A DNA stretch of 16,693 nt from Thermococcales archaeon 44_46 (GTDB lineage: Archaea > Methanobacteriota_B > Thermococci > Thermococcales > Thermococcaceae): NCBI GenBank assembly GCA_001507935.1, contig LGET01000011.1, forward strand, positions 1 to 16,693, written 5' to 3'. The position numbers and the translations under genes are program-made. Under the pieces are notes generated by a model. That model was not told the origin of the DNA, made no database searches, and worked only from the letters and a program-made list of their open reading frames with translations. Shown here one piece after another: positions 6,951 through 14,826 of this stretch. The stretch's first letter is position 1; each line of letters starts with the position of its first letter.

Positions 6951-7853
6951 ATGAACAGAATTGGTGCATTGGCTTTAGCTGGTTTGATTGTAGTCGCTTT
7001 TTTAAGCGGTTGCATTGGCCAGAAGGAGGAAGTCCCTACGATAGTGATAGGTTCTAAGCCCTTTAACGAGCAGTACATCTTAGCCCACATGATAGCCCTC
7101 CTCCTTGAGGAGAACGGCTTCAAGGCGGAGGTTAAGGAGGGCCTTGGAGGGACTTTGGTTAATTATGAAGCCTTGAAGAGGGGGCAGATTCACGTCTATG
7201 TAGAATATACGGGAACTGCCTACAACAACATCCTCAAGCTCGATCCCCCGGAGAAGTGGGATCCCGATTACGTCTACGAGAGGAGCAAGGAGGAGATGTT
7301 AAAACGTGATGGCGTTCTAACCCTTGTAAAGCTTGGTTTTAGAGACGATTATGCAATAGCCGTTAAGAAAGAATTTGCAGAGAAGAACAACTTAGAAAAA
7401 CTCAGTGATCTTGCTCCATACGCACCTAAGATGACATTAGGAACCGATCCGGAGTTCGCAACGAGACCGGACGGCCTGCCGAGGATTAAGGAGGTCTACG
7501 GCTTCACCTTTGGGGAAGTAAAGCAGATGGAGCCAACGCTTATGTATGAGGCAATAAAGAACGGACAGGTTGATGCCATCTCCGCCTACACGACCGATGC
7601 GAGAGTCGACCTCTTCGGACTCAAAATCCTCGAGGACGATAAAGGAGCTCTACCGCCCTACGATGCCGTCATACTCATCAAGAAGGAGTTCGCCGACAAA
7701 TATCCGGAAGTAGTGGAAGTCCTCAAGAAGCTCGAGGGGCTCATTGACACTGACACGATGAGAGAACTTAACTACCAGTACGACGTGGAGAAGAAGGATG
7801 CGAGGGAAATAGCGAGAGAGTTTTTAATTGAGAAAGGCCTCCTTAAGGGCTGA
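6951..7853 (+). CDS. Glycine betaine/carnitine/choline-type ABC transporter, lipoprotein substrate-binding protein
   Basis: This 300-residue protein captures the solute outside the cell for the importer encoded by the next three genes. The N-terminal signal ends in lipobox FLSGC with the lipidated Cys at 21. The mature part starts with [19 protein letters not shown] and contains [11 protein letters not shown] and [13 protein letters not shown], typical of OpuBC/OsmF-type (ProX-like) binding proteins. It heads the operon and follows a TATA-like element and an AGGTG ribosome binding site. Compatible-solute uptake is the family role; the exact ligand (betaine, choline, carnitine or other) cannot be assigned. 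A paralogue without signal peptide closes the operon at 10218-11012. Confidence 0.93.
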   Translation: MNRIGALALAGLIVVAFLSGCIGQKEEVPTIVIGSKPFNEQYILAHMIALLLEENGFKAEVKEGLGGTLVNYEALKRGQIHVYVEYTGTAYNNILKLDPPEKWDPDYVYERSKEEMLKRDGVLTLVKLGFRDDYAIAVKKEFAEKNNLEKLSDLAPYAPKMTLGTDPEFATRPDGLPRIKEVYGFTFGEVKQMEPTLMYEAIKNGQVDAISAYTTDARVDLFGLKILEDDKGALPPYDAVILIKKEFADKYPEVVEVLKKLEGLIDTDTMRELNYQYDVEKKDAREIAREFLIEKGLLKG

Positions 7854-7878
7854 TTCTTTTTTCTTTATGGTGATTGAA

Positions 7879-8973
7879 ATGCTTTTCAGGAGAATAGAAA
7901 CCGTCGAGCTCAGAGATGTTACAAAAAGATACGGGGATTTCACGGCTGTTGATCATGTCAATCTCGAGATCATAGGCGGTGAGCTTTTAATACTCATAGG
8001 GCCAAGCGGCTCCGGCAAAACCACCCTTTTAAGGACGATAAACCGCCTTATTGAGCCAGATGAGGGTGAGGTCTTCATCAATGGACGAAACATTAAGGAG
8101 TTTGACGTTGTAAAGCTTAGGAGGAGCATTGGTTACGTTATCCAGCAGATAGGACTCTTCCCTCACATGACCGTGAAAGATAACATAGGACTTCTTTTGA
8201 AACTGGAGGGCTGGAGTGAGGAAGAGATTGATAAGAGGGTTAAAGAGCTCTTGCATCTCGTGGCCCTTCCTGAAGACTTCGTCACTCGTTATCCTCACCA
8301 GCTAAGCGGTGGTCAACAGCAGAGGGTTGGCCTCGCAAGGGCCCTCGCTCTAAACCCGCCCCTTCTCCTTATGGACGAGCCATTCGGTGCCTTGGACCCT
8401 ATTTTGAGAAAGCAACTCCAGGAGGAGTTTTTGAGAATAAAAGAAGTTCTTGGAAGGACTATTGTTTTCGTAACCCACGACATAGAGGAGGCCTTCAAGC
8501 TCGGTGATAGGATAGCGATAATGCGGGACGGAAGGCTCGTTCAGGTGGGGTATCCTGATGAGCTAGTGCTTAATCCAGCGGATGAGTTCGTTGCTAAGTT
8601 AGTTAATGTAGACAAGAAGTTCAAGCATCTCGACACCCTGAAGGTGAAAGACCTCATGGTGGATGTTGAGAAATACATAGTGGAGGTGCAGAGAAAGGAC
8701 GAGTTGCTCCAGTGGATGAGAGATAAAAACATCGAATTTGCAGTTATAGTGGAAAAAGGAGCACTTAAAGGGGTTACGGATTTAAAATCTCTCTTAAAGT
8801 CGCAGGATTTAGAGGAAGCTCTTATGGAGCCCCTTGTATTTTCTCCCGGTGATTCACTTGCTTCCGCCTTGGCTGAGATGAAACGCAGGAATGCCTTTCT
8901 TGGAGTTGTAGTTGAGAGGGAAAAGCCCGTTGGCATTTTACTTGCTAATGAAGTTCTTTTAAAGCTCTTGTGA
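7879..8973 (+). CDS. Osmoprotectant ABC transporter ATPase with C-terminal CBS domains
   Basis: This 364-residue cytoplasmic subunit powers the importer. Walker A GPSGSGKT (41-48), Q-loop QQ (89-90), signature LSGGQQQR (142-149), Walker B LLLMDE (162-167) and the switch His200 are all intact. Residues from about 255 form a pair of CBS-like repeats (KDLMVDVEKYIV to SLLKS; EPLVFSPGDSLASAL to the end), as in ProV/OpuAA-type ATPases, where CBS modules sense ionic strength. I chose ATG 7879, with GGTGAT 4 bases before it; in-frame ATG 7867 and a further TTG at 7828 are possible but overlap that site or the previous gene. The gap to the binding-protein gene is 25 bases. Confidence 0.95.
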   Translation: MLFRRIETVELRDVTKRYGDFTAVDHVNLEIIGGELLILIGPSGSGKTTLLRTINRLIEPDEGEVFINGRNIKEFDVVKLRRSIGYVIQQIGLFPHMTVKDNIGLLLKLEGWSEEEIDKRVKELLHLVALPEDFVTRYPHQLSGGQQQRVGLARALALNPPLLLMDEPFGALDPILRKQLQEEFLRIKEVLGRTIVFVTHDIEEAFKLGDRIAIMRDGRLVQVGYPDELVLNPADEFVAKLVNVDKKFKHLDTLKVKDLMVDVEKYIVEVQRKDELLQWMRDKNIEFAVIVEKGALKGVTDLKSLLKSQDLEEALMEPLVFSPGDSLASALAEMKRRNAFLGVVVEREKPVGILLANEVLLKLL

Positions 8974-8982
8974 GGGTCTTTA

Positions 8983-9612
8983 ATGGACATTAGATGGGTA
9001 TGGGAGAGTCAGAACCTTGCCCAAAGGACGCTTGAGCACCTCCGCATGTTCGGGATAGCCCTGGCCTTATCGGTCGTTATCGGCGTTCTCCTCGGCCTTT
9101 ACCTCTACAGGCGGCCAAAGTTGGCTCCAATAGCGTTCAATGTCCTAAACATCCTGGAGACGGTGCCAACGCTCGCACTCCTCGTCCTCCTCCTTCCCGT
9201 CCTCGGCCTCGGGGAGAAGCCAACGATAGCGGCTTCGGTCATCTACTCCATCCTCCCCATAGCGAGGAACACCTACACCGGGCTGACGAGCGTTGAGAGG
9301 AGCTATATCGAGGTGGCCGAAGCGATAGGCCTCAGCGAGCGGGAGGTACTCCTGAAGGTGCGCTTCCCCCTGGCCTTACCTTTAATAGCGGCCGGCGTAA
9401 GAATAGCTGTTGTTTTTACCATGGGCGTCGTTACACTCGGCGGCCTTATAGCGGCTGGCGGCCTTGGGGCGCCGATACAGACGGGCATACACCTCTATGA
9501 CAGGGACATAATTATCGTCACCGGTCTGTGGGTTGGGGCTTTAGCTCTCATCCTCGACGGAGTTGCTGCATTAATAGAACGCTATCTGAGGGATCGCTAT
9601 GGTAGGCGTTGA
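8983..9612 (+). CDS. Osmoprotectant ABC transporter permease (first)
   Basis: This 209-residue integral membrane subunit has about five hydrophobic segments (roughly 23-41, 58-75, 81-93, 128-160 and 176-196). It carries the cytoplasmic EAA loop that contacts the ATPase, here EVAEAIGLSEREVLLKVRFP (110-129). It matches OpuBB/OpuCB/YehW-type permeases in length and motif. The start lies 9 bases after the ATPase stop, and the end overlaps the second permease by 14 bases, showing translational coupling. Codon use is noticeably richer in G and C (many CTC, GCC and GTC codons) than in the flanking iron and RuBisCO genes. Confidence 0.94.
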   Translation: MDIRWVWESQNLAQRTLEHLRMFGIALALSVVIGVLLGLYLYRRPKLAPIAFNVLNILETVPTLALLVLLLPVLGLGEKPTIAASVIYSILPIARNTYTGLTSVERSYIEVAEAIGLSEREVLLKVRFPLALPLIAAGVRIAVVFTMGVVTLGGLIAAGGLGAPIQTGIHLYDRDIIIVTGLWVGALALILDGVAALIERYLRDRYGRR

Positions 9613-10216
9613 GAGGGTTCTTGGGGCCTTTGGCGAGCACCTCGTTTTGACTTACGCATCCCTGTTTCTCAGCATAGCGGTTGGAATACCTCTGGCAATA
9701 TTATCGCTCAAGAGCAAAAGGTTAGCTTCATTTATAATGGGCTTCGCCAACCTCGTTCAGGCCATACCGAGCTTTGCCGTTGTTGCCATAGTAGTTCCCC
9801 TCCTCGGGATAGGCTTCACCCCGGCGGTCTTTGCGATATTCCTTCGAGCGCTTCTCCCGATAGTCAAGAACACCTACGTGGGGCTTAGTGAAGTAGATGA
9901 AGCGATGATAGACGCTGCCCGGGGAATTGGGCTCACTGAGTGGGAGATCATAAGGTATGTCCGCTTTCCGCACGCTTATCCGGCCATGTTTGCGGGCATA
10001 AAGTTCGCCGCTGTTCTAGCAAACTCAATAGCGATATTGACTGCGATAATTGGCTCCGGGGGGCTGGGAAGTCTGGTCTTTGAAGGCCTGGCAAGCTTCA
10101 ACACGGATAAAATCCTTGCCGGCTCGATCCCGGCCATACTGATGGCAGTGTTTATTGATATCAGCTTTTCCTACCTCGAAAAGAGGGTCACTCCGGAGGG
10201 CATAGGAGGTGGGTGA
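9599..10216 (+). CDS. Osmoprotectant ABC transporter permease (second)
   Basis: This 205-residue permease is homologous to the preceding one and probably forms a heterodimer with it. Hydrophobic segments lie at about 16-36, 45-70, 73-90, 131-152 and 172-190. The EAA loop reads DAARGIGLTEWEIIRYVRFP (105-124). The gene overlaps its upstream partner by 14 bases. It ends in a short Gly-rich tail (GIGGG) whose codons double as the GGAGGTG ribosome binding site of the next gene. In several bacteria this type of permease is fused at its C-terminus to the binding protein; here the two are separate but adjacent in different frames. Confidence 0.94.
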   Translation: MVGVERVLGAFGEHLVLTYASLFLSIAVGIPLAILSLKSKRLASFIMGFANLVQAIPSFAVVAIVVPLLGIGFTPAVFAIFLRALLPIVKNTYVGLSEVDEAMIDAARGIGLTEWEIIRYVRFPHAYPAMFAGIKFAAVLANSIAILTAIIGSGGLGSLVFEGLASFNTDKILAGSIPAILMAVFIDISFSYLEKRVTPEGIGGG

Positions 10217-10217
10217 T

Positions 10218-11012
10218 GTGAGGATTGTTATAGGGGCAAAGCCCTTCAACGAGCAGAGAATCCTCGCCCATATCATTGGTAAGCTCCTCCAGAGGGAGGG
10301 GTTTGAGTACGAGGTGAGGGTGAGCGAACCGAGGCTGGAGGCAAACCTCGAGGCGCTTGAAAAGGGAGAGATAAACCTCTACGTTGAGTACACGGGAACG
10401 GCCTACAACGCCCTTCTTAAGCTCCCGCCTATGGGGGAGTGGGACGAAGAGAGGGTCTTTGAGGCGGTCAGGGAGGGGTTCAAAGGGAATGGCATAGACG
10501 TGATCGCGAGGCTCGGCTTCAGAAACGACTTTGCGCTTGCGGTGAAGATAGAGCTGGCAGAGAGGGAAGGGCTGAAAACGGTAAGCGACCTCGCGAGGAT
10601 ATCGAAAAGCCTCACCTTCGCCTGTCCCGCTCCCTACGTCGAGAGGGCCGACGGTCTGCCGAGGCTAAAGGCTGTTTACGGCCTTGAGTTCAGGGAGATA
10701 AAGCCCCTTATGCCCCGGGAGATGTACGAGGCCATATCGAAGGGCGAAGTAGATGTGATCACGGCCTTTACGACCGACGCAAGGGTGGACGCTTATGATC
10801 TAAAGCTCCTTGAGGACGATAAAAAGGCCCTACCACCCTACGAGGCAATAGTGATAGCAAGAGAACTCCCCAAGGGAGCCGTGGAGGCGTTGAAGGCACT
10901 GGAAGGGAAGATAAGCACTGAAACGATGAGGAGGCTCAACCACATGCTCGACTTCGAGGGGAAGAGGGAGGAAGAGATAGCGGAGGTGTTTCTGGCCAGC
11001 CTTGGTATTTAA
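10218..11012 (+). CDS. Second osmoprotectant-type substrate-binding protein, without signal peptide
   Basis: This 264-residue paralogue of the first binding protein begins directly with the mature-domain sequence RIVIGAKPFNEQRILAHII. It keeps [10 protein letters not shown] and TAFTTDARVDAYDL but has no signal peptide, lipobox or membrane anchor. I chose GTG 10218 because GGAGGTG (10205-10211) lies 6 bases before it; a GTG at 10209 would add three residues and overlap the permease stop. Neither start gives an export signal. The protein may be cytoplasmic, reach the surface through the preceding permease by a rare frameshift, or be the split remnant of a permease/binding-protein fusion. A hairpin terminator follows directly. 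Confidence 0.88.
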   Translation: MRIVIGAKPFNEQRILAHIIGKLLQREGFEYEVRVSEPRLEANLEALEKGEINLYVEYTGTAYNALLKLPPMGEWDEERVFEAVREGFKGNGIDVIARLGFRNDFALAVKIELAEREGLKTVSDLARISKSLTFACPAPYVERADGLPRLKAVYGLEFREIKPLMPREMYEAISKGEVDVITAFTTDARVDAYDLKLLEDDKKALPPYEAIVIARELPKGAVEALKALEGKISTETMRRLNHMLDFEGKREEEIAEVFLASLGI

Positions 11013-11036
11013 AAACCGTTAGAAGGTCGGTTTTTT
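11011..11036 (+). terminator. Hairpin terminator of the importer operon
   Basis: AAAAACCG (11011-11018) pairs perfectly with CGGTTTTT (11028-11035) around a 9-base loop, and a run of six T ends at 11036. It starts at the stop codon of the last importer gene. Confidence 0.7.
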
Positions 11037-11042
11037 AGGAAA

Positions 11043-11129
11043 GATGGATTTGTATGGTGTGTTATAACCCCAGGCGTTAACTTCGTCGTTGACGGCGGAA
11101 TGGCGGTGAAGATGATTTACACCGAATAA
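11043..11129 (+). pseudogene. Remnant of a short-chain dehydrogenase C-terminus
   Basis: From 11064 the plus strand reads ITPGVNFVVDGGMAVKMIYT, then E and a TAA stop at 11127-11129. The tail GVNFVVDGGM-x-VKMIY is characteristic of the C-terminus of short-chain dehydrogenase/reductase enzymes. The frame stays open upstream (KDGFVWCV), but this part does not look like the family and the main body of about 230 residues is absent, because the importer operon ends at 11012. I read it as a leftover of a gene mostly lost when the importer genes arrived or rearranged. Its family identity rests on about 20 residues. Confidence 0.6.
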
Positions 11130-11199
11130 TTCTTTGTTTCCTAAGAATTTCAGCAGGGTAGAAAAATCAGTCAAACACTTAAAATGGAGAGAAAAGACC

Positions 11200-12012
11200 T
11201 CACTGGGGCATCTCCTTGATATGCACGTCCATCTGCGGGAAGGGTATCTCGATGCCTTCCTTTGTGTAGAGTTCGTATATGCCCTTGGTAAGGTCGCCCT
11301 TAACCGTCCAGTAGTCTTCGGTCTTAGCCCAGGCTCTTAGCTGGAGATTTATTGATGAATCTGCAAGTGCAGTTATGGCCACGCTTGGAGTCGGGTCTTT
11401 CAGAACCTTTGGATGGTTTTGCATGAGTTCCATGGCAAGTTTGATTGCCTTGTCTAGGTCAGTGCCATAAGCCACGCCAACCTCAACATCCACTCTTCGA
11501 ATTGGTAATCGGGTGTAGTTTATTATAGGATTGCCCCAGACGAGTTTGTTTGGGATGGTTATGAGAACGTTATCTGGAGTTAATAGTTCTGTTGACATTA
11601 CTCCAACACCATTTACTTTTCCCGTGTAGCCTGAAACTGAAACCACATCGTCTTTGTCAAAAGGTCTTAAAGCAGCAATCCAAACTCCAGCGGCCAGGTT
11701 TGTGAGTGTATCCTGCATACCAAAGCCTAGGATTAAGCCAATCACCGCTGATAAACCCAGCACAACGGATCCCGTTTCTATTCCTAGAGCCCTAACCGCC
11801 AGAAGTATCACTGCAACGTAGAGTAGTGCGCTCAAAAATCTTGCAAGGAACTCCACGACTAGTTCTGGAAGCTTGGTCTTTTTAAGAGCGCCTTTGAAAG
11901 CCCTTACGACAATCTTCGCTACAATCCACCCCACAACCAAAACTAAAATCGCAGTAATTACCTGCATTGGGGTTATACCAATATATGGAAGTTGCTGGTC
12001 AAACCGTACCAT
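11200..12012 (-). CDS. MscS-family mechanosensitive ion channel
   Basis: This 270-residue membrane channel would release solutes when membrane tension rises after hypo-osmotic shock. Hydrophobic segments lie at about 16-36, 56-76 and 80-112. The last is the pore helix, rich in Gly/Ala (GLSAVIGLILGFGMQDTLTN), and leads into the beta-domain motif RPFDKDDVVSVSGYTGKV and the ITIPN segment, both hallmarks of MscS. The C-terminal alpha/beta domain is complete. A GGAAGTGA ribosome binding site precedes the ATG, and an AT-rich TATA-like element lies near 12050-12057. It sits opposite the compatible-solute importer, a fitting pairing of uptake and emergency release (inference). Confidence 0.95.
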   Translation of the reverse strand: MVRFDQQLPYIGITPMQVITAILVLVVGWIVAKIVVRAFKGALKKTKLPELVVEFLARFLSALLYVAVILLAVRALGIETGSVVLGLSAVIGLILGFGMQDTLTNLAAGVWIAALRPFDKDDVVSVSGYTGKVNGVGVMSTELLTPDNVLITIPNKLVWGNPIINYTRLPIRRVDVEVGVAYGTDLDKAIKLAMELMQNHPKVLKDPTPSVAITALADSSINLQLRAWAKTEDYWTVKGDLTKGIYELYTKEGIEIPFPQMDVHIKEMPQ

Positions 12013-12074
12013 TCCAATTCACTTCCTTGGAGAAGAACTCAAATGCAAATTAAAAAATTGAAAATTGCTGTAAG

Positions 12075-12524
12075 TCATATCTCCTCATATTTTTCAATAA
12101 GCTTCTTCAAAAGCCTGTGGTGCTCCTCTTCGTTCTTTACTAACGCTTCAGCGAGCCCTTTGAACAGCGGGTGGGTCATCTTCTCGGCCATCTTCTTGTA
12201 GGTCTCTACCATATCCCTCTCTATGTCGAGGTGCATCTCGGCAAACCTTTTTACAAGAAGAGCCTGTTCCTTAGTGGGTTCTATCTCCATAGGTTCTTTC
12301 ACGTGTTCATAACCTTTTCTAACTTTTTCAAGCTCTTTCTGAGCTTCAAGAATAGCTTTCATCAAGTGTTTATGGATAATTGTATCGACGGCTATTCTTG
12401 TTACAACCGCCTCTGTATCGGTGTACTTCAACCCCTGTCCCCTAATCTTTGCCAGTCCTTCGGTATAGCTTTTGGCCGCCTTATCCTCAACTTCGGCAGC
12501 CTTTTTAACAAGAGGTTCGACCAT
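12075..12524 (-). CDS. Ferritin-like (rubrerythrin-family) protein of the encapsulin cluster
   Basis: This 149-residue helical protein has ferritin-like features: Glu13 seven residues before Tyr20, a His-containing helix (DTIIHKH, 47-53), then Glu102/Tyr109 and NEEEHH (131-136) supplying E-x-x-H. The second half matches a diiron site well; the first half has Asp47 where Glu is usual. I prefer ATG 12524 because GGTGAT (12529-12534) lies 4 bases before it and a TATA-like TATATAAC (12558-12565) lies about 26 bases before the expected start. An in-frame ATG at 12575 would add 17 residues and overlap the upstream gene. It is last in the encapsulin cluster and could be an encapsulated or partner iron oxidase. 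Confidence 0.85.
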   Translation of the reverse strand: MVEPLVKKAAEVEDKAAKSYTEGLAKIRGQGLKYTDTEAVVTRIAVDTIIHKHLMKAILEAQKELEKVRKGYEHVKEPMEIEPTKEQALLVKRFAEMHLDIERDMVETYKKMAEKMTHPLFKGLAEALVKNEEEHHRLLKKLIEKYEEI

Positions 12525-12528
12525 AGGA

Positions 12529-12565
12529 ATCACCAGTTCATAATATGGTATTTGAGAGTTATATA
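12529..12565 (-). promoter_or_regulatory. Internal promoter and ribosome binding site overlapping the upstream stop codon
   Basis: On the minus strand, AAAGGTATATAAC combines a purine-rich BRE-like stretch with a TATA box whose TAA is also the stop codon of the upstream gene. GGTGAT follows near the predicted transcript start, 4 bases from ATG 12524. Confidence 0.5.
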
Positions 12566-13092
12566 CCTTTCCCATTATAGCGTCGGAGAAGAGTCAGTAA
12601 CTCCTTTAAAAGTCTCGAATGCTGAAGTAAACTTTCCCTAATTAGTTTGAAAATCACGTCTTCTAAGGGAGATTTTGATTTTAATTTTTCAAAAACTTCA
12701 AGTTCCGCGTTGTTAACCTCAATCAATCTGAACACTATCTCTTTAACGGTAGCTTTCTTTTCTTCGGGGAGGTTCTCTGGGAATGGTTCTGCATAAAAAA
12801 GGGTTTTCCTCTCTGCAAGTTCCTCTCTTCCCATTCTGACTGCTGGAACCTTTTCCTTATAACACATTCCGCCGAGGTTATACACTTCAACGTTCTCCAC
12901 AACACTGTCGCTCCAAAACTTTCCCAAAACTCTCTCTATTTCCATTTCTGCTCTAGAGAGCTCTTTTAATAATTTTTCTTGAAGAATAAAGTCAGAATAG
13001 AGTGATAAAAGTTCCTCTGTTGGTAATTCTTTTAGGAGCCTTTTGAGGCTGTTCTTTGTCTTTTTAATATCTTTTTGGGCGTTCTTTTCCAT
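12559..13092 (-). CDS. Helical protein of unknown function next to encapsulin
   Basis: I do not recognise this 177-residue protein. It is almost wholly helical and highly charged, with segments 1-60 and 112-171 likely to form coiled or bundled helices around a less regular middle (VYNLGGMCYKEKVPAVRMGREE, about 70-91, with the only Cys at 77). The last helix (SLLQHSRLLKELL) recalls the final helix of ferritin-like proteins, but no complete E/E-x-x-H set is present. The start follows GGAGG at 7 bases and lies 27 bases after the encapsulin stop, so it is co-transcribed with encapsulin. A cargo or assembly role is plausible only from position. Confidence 0.75.
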   Translation of the reverse strand: MEKNAQKDIKKTKNSLKRLLKELPTEELLSLYSDFILQEKLLKELSRAEMEIERVLGKFWSDSVVENVEVYNLGGMCYKEKVPAVRMGREELAERKTLFYAEPFPENLPEEKKATVKEIVFRLIEVNNAELEVFEKLKSKSPLEDVIFKLIRESLLQHSRLLKELLTLLRRYNGKGI

Positions 13093-13119
13093 TAAGTTTC
13101 CTCCAAAAAAGTGAAAGAG

Positions 13120-14160
13120 TCATTCGAGAATTACAATTGCTTCTGGGCTCTTTATTCTTACTGTCAGGGCTTCACTTGCTAAAAACGCCACCTCTTCCCC
13201 CTCTGGTCCGAGCTCTTTTAAATCTGCATCCTGTCCGACAACAACGTCAAGAACTGCAGGGGTGTTTGCAAAAACTATTACTTTGCTTTCATCTATACTG
13301 GATGTTACTATGATCCCTCCTTTGAAGACCTCTTTTAAGACTTCTATCAGCATCTTTCCTCCCTGTTCATGAACTCTAAGGAGTTTAGCAAATCTCTTTG
13401 GATTTAGTATTACACCAAATGGCCCAGCTGAAGCCTTTGAAATATCTTGTAGAGCATTCATGAGGTTGTTTAAAGCCTCCTCTGTGGTTTCCCATGAACT
13501 TAGCTTCATTCTCTTTATTCCTTCAGTTGAAAGAATATCCTTTATTATTAAGCTTTCTTCATCCTTGACAAGCAACTCTCCAGCTTTCACCGCTATTGCT
13601 GGGTCGTAAGTTCCGTCGTTAAGCTCTCTCAGCCCAATGTAGAACTTCTTTGTGAGCATTGGGATTGGCCTGTACTCCTGTTTAACTACTTTCACACCAT
13701 CCTTGAAGCTTATGATGTCCACTCTAAATGATTGGCCAGTTATTTTTGTTTTTGGAAGTGAATGAGTTAACGTTCTCCCTTTTTCAATTGCATCGAGAAG
13801 GGCTTCCCTTAAAACCTTGAGATATCCATTTTCTCCCATTTCATTCTCCTCCTGAGAGTTGAGTTCAGTTTTGATTCCTGTCAATTCCTCAACCTCCTCA
13901 AATCCATCTTTAAGTTCACTGATCTGCTCTGGATCTAAACTGAGCAGAAGAGCCATGAATTCTCCAACGTGTGCTTTTTCTTCCCTTGCAACATCCAAGA
14001 AGACCTTTTTAAATCTCTCATCTTCTGTGAATCTTGCCATCTGTTCATACAAGCTTACGGCATCGAGCTCGGCTATGGTTGCCAGCCTTAGGGCTTCCAT
14101 AAGCTCTTCCTTAGAATAGGGCTTATCCCTATTTATCAGAGTTGGGTTTATTGCCAGCAC
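13120..14160 (-). CDS. Encapsulin shell protein with N-terminal ferritin-like domain
   Basis: This 346-residue fusion closely resembles the P. furiosus virus-like particle protein. Residues 1 to about 100 are a half-ferritin domain of two helices, with Glu31 seven residues before Tyr38 and Glu61-x-x-His64, which pairs with copies of itself to build a diiron ferroxidase. A polar linker (NSQEENEMGENG, about 101-112) leads to an HK97-type shell domain that assembles into a closed nanocompartment. The fusion places the iron oxidase inside the shell without a targeting peptide. Translation starts at GTG 14160, with GGTGAT 4 bases before it. Its own TATA-like element lies at 14193-14200, and the helical gene follows 27 bases downstream. 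Confidence 0.95.
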   Translation of the reverse strand: MLAINPTLINRDKPYSKEELMEALRLATIAELDAVSLYEQMARFTEDERFKKVFLDVAREEKAHVGEFMALLLSLDPEQISELKDGFEEVEELTGIKTELNSQEENEMGENGYLKVLREALLDAIEKGRTLTHSLPKTKITGQSFRVDIISFKDGVKVVKQEYRPIPMLTKKFYIGLRELNDGTYDPAIAVKAGELLVKDEESLIIKDILSTEGIKRMKLSSWETTEEALNNLMNALQDISKASAGPFGVILNPKRFAKLLRVHEQGGKMLIEVLKEVFKGGIIVTSSIDESKVIVFANTPAVLDVVVGQDADLKELGPEGEEVAFLASEALTVRIKSPEAIVILE

Positions 14161-14192
14161 TCAAATCACCATTTTAATGTTCGACTTTCACG

Positions 14193-14223
14193 TTAATAAG
14201 GTTTTCCAAAGAAAATAAAAAGG
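14193..14223 (-). promoter_or_regulatory. Encapsulin promoter and upstream T-run
   Basis: On the minus strand a T-rich stretch (14205-14223) follows the Dps-like gene and probably terminates it in part. It is followed by GGAAAAC and CTTATTAA (BRE/TATA, 14193-14207). The predicted transcript start near 14170 gives a leader of about 10 bases with GGTGAT. Confidence 0.55.
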
Positions 14224-14238
14224 ATGTTAATTCAAAAC

Positions 14239-14796
14239 TCACTTCGTTCTCAAAAACTTTGAGACGTAGGGGCTTTCCCCGGGTTTTCCCCTCCTGAAGT
14301 GGCCGCTCGGCTTTCCAGTTAAGAGCTCTTCAAACCATGCTTCATGCTCGATTTCCTCATGAAGGATAGCAAGTGCGAGGTCATAGGTTCTTGGATCCTT
14401 TCCGAGTGTGTAGTTGCATATCTCCGTATAAACCCCAACTGCACATCTCTCAGCTTCAAGGAGAACCTTCAGAAGGTTTTCGATAGTAGGCTCTTCTGGC
14501 AGATAGGCATCTCTACAAGAGGCCAGGTTGGCGAACTCTCTAATGTCTCTCGGTAGCTCTCCTCCAAGTTCGTAAATCCTCGGTACAAGGGCTTCAAAAT
14601 GGTTTCTATCTTCAAGCCTTGCATCTTCAATTATCTCCTTAATGGCTTCTCCTTCTAGACCTGTTGCATGGTTTCTAAGTATGGTGTAGTAGTAATATGT
14701 TGTGAACTCTGCTGCAGCCGCTTTAACGAGAAGTTCTAGCAATTTCTCTACATCTATTCCTGCCCTTTCAATTAATCTCCTATTGTGTTCCGACAT
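14239..14796 (-). CDS. Dps-like protein (DPSL, thioferritin)
   Basis: This 185-residue protein matches the archaeal Dps-like family (P. furiosus, Sulfolobus). These form hollow 12-subunit cages that oxidise Fe2+ with hydrogen peroxide and store iron, limiting Fenton damage. A bacterioferritin-like diiron site is visible: Glu30/Tyr37, Asp63-x-x-His66, Glu116/Tyr123 and Glu148-x-x-His151. Three Cys (94, 118, 127) surround it, as expected for the thioferritin redox pair. ATG 14796 is chosen, with GGTGA 5 bases before it; the in-frame TTG at 14808 has no such site. It is divergent from the Fur-family gene and upstream of encapsulin, from which 78 bases with a separate promoter divide it. Confidence 0.94.
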   Translation of the reverse strand: MSEHNRRLIERAGIDVEKLLELLVKAAAAEFTTYYYYTILRNHATGLEGEAIKEIIEDARLEDRNHFEALVPRIYELGGELPRDIREFANLASCRDAYLPEEPTIENLLKVLLEAERCAVGVYTEICNYTLGKDPRTYDLALAILHEEIEHEAWFEELLTGKPSGHFRRGKPGESPYVSKFLRTK

Positions 14797-14826
14797 AGGT
14801 TTCACCAATTTTAGTATGTATTTTTT

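Noticed and set aside
11134..11340. A 68-residue plus-strand open frame near the end of the channel gene
   Set aside because: Most of it is antisense to the MscS C-terminus and it has no ribosome binding site or recognisable motif.
12171..12641. A 156-residue plus-strand open frame opposite the ferritin-like gene
   Set aside because: Its Phe/Leu/His-rich composition is what the antisense of a charged helical gene gives; the minus-strand frame has the ribosome binding site and the ferritin-like motifs.
13120..14160. Encapsulin gene as evidence of a prophage (HK97 fold)
   Set aside because: No terminase, portal, tail, integrase or attachment-site repeats are present. The N-terminal ferritin-like fusion and neighbouring iron genes fit a cellular nanocompartment.
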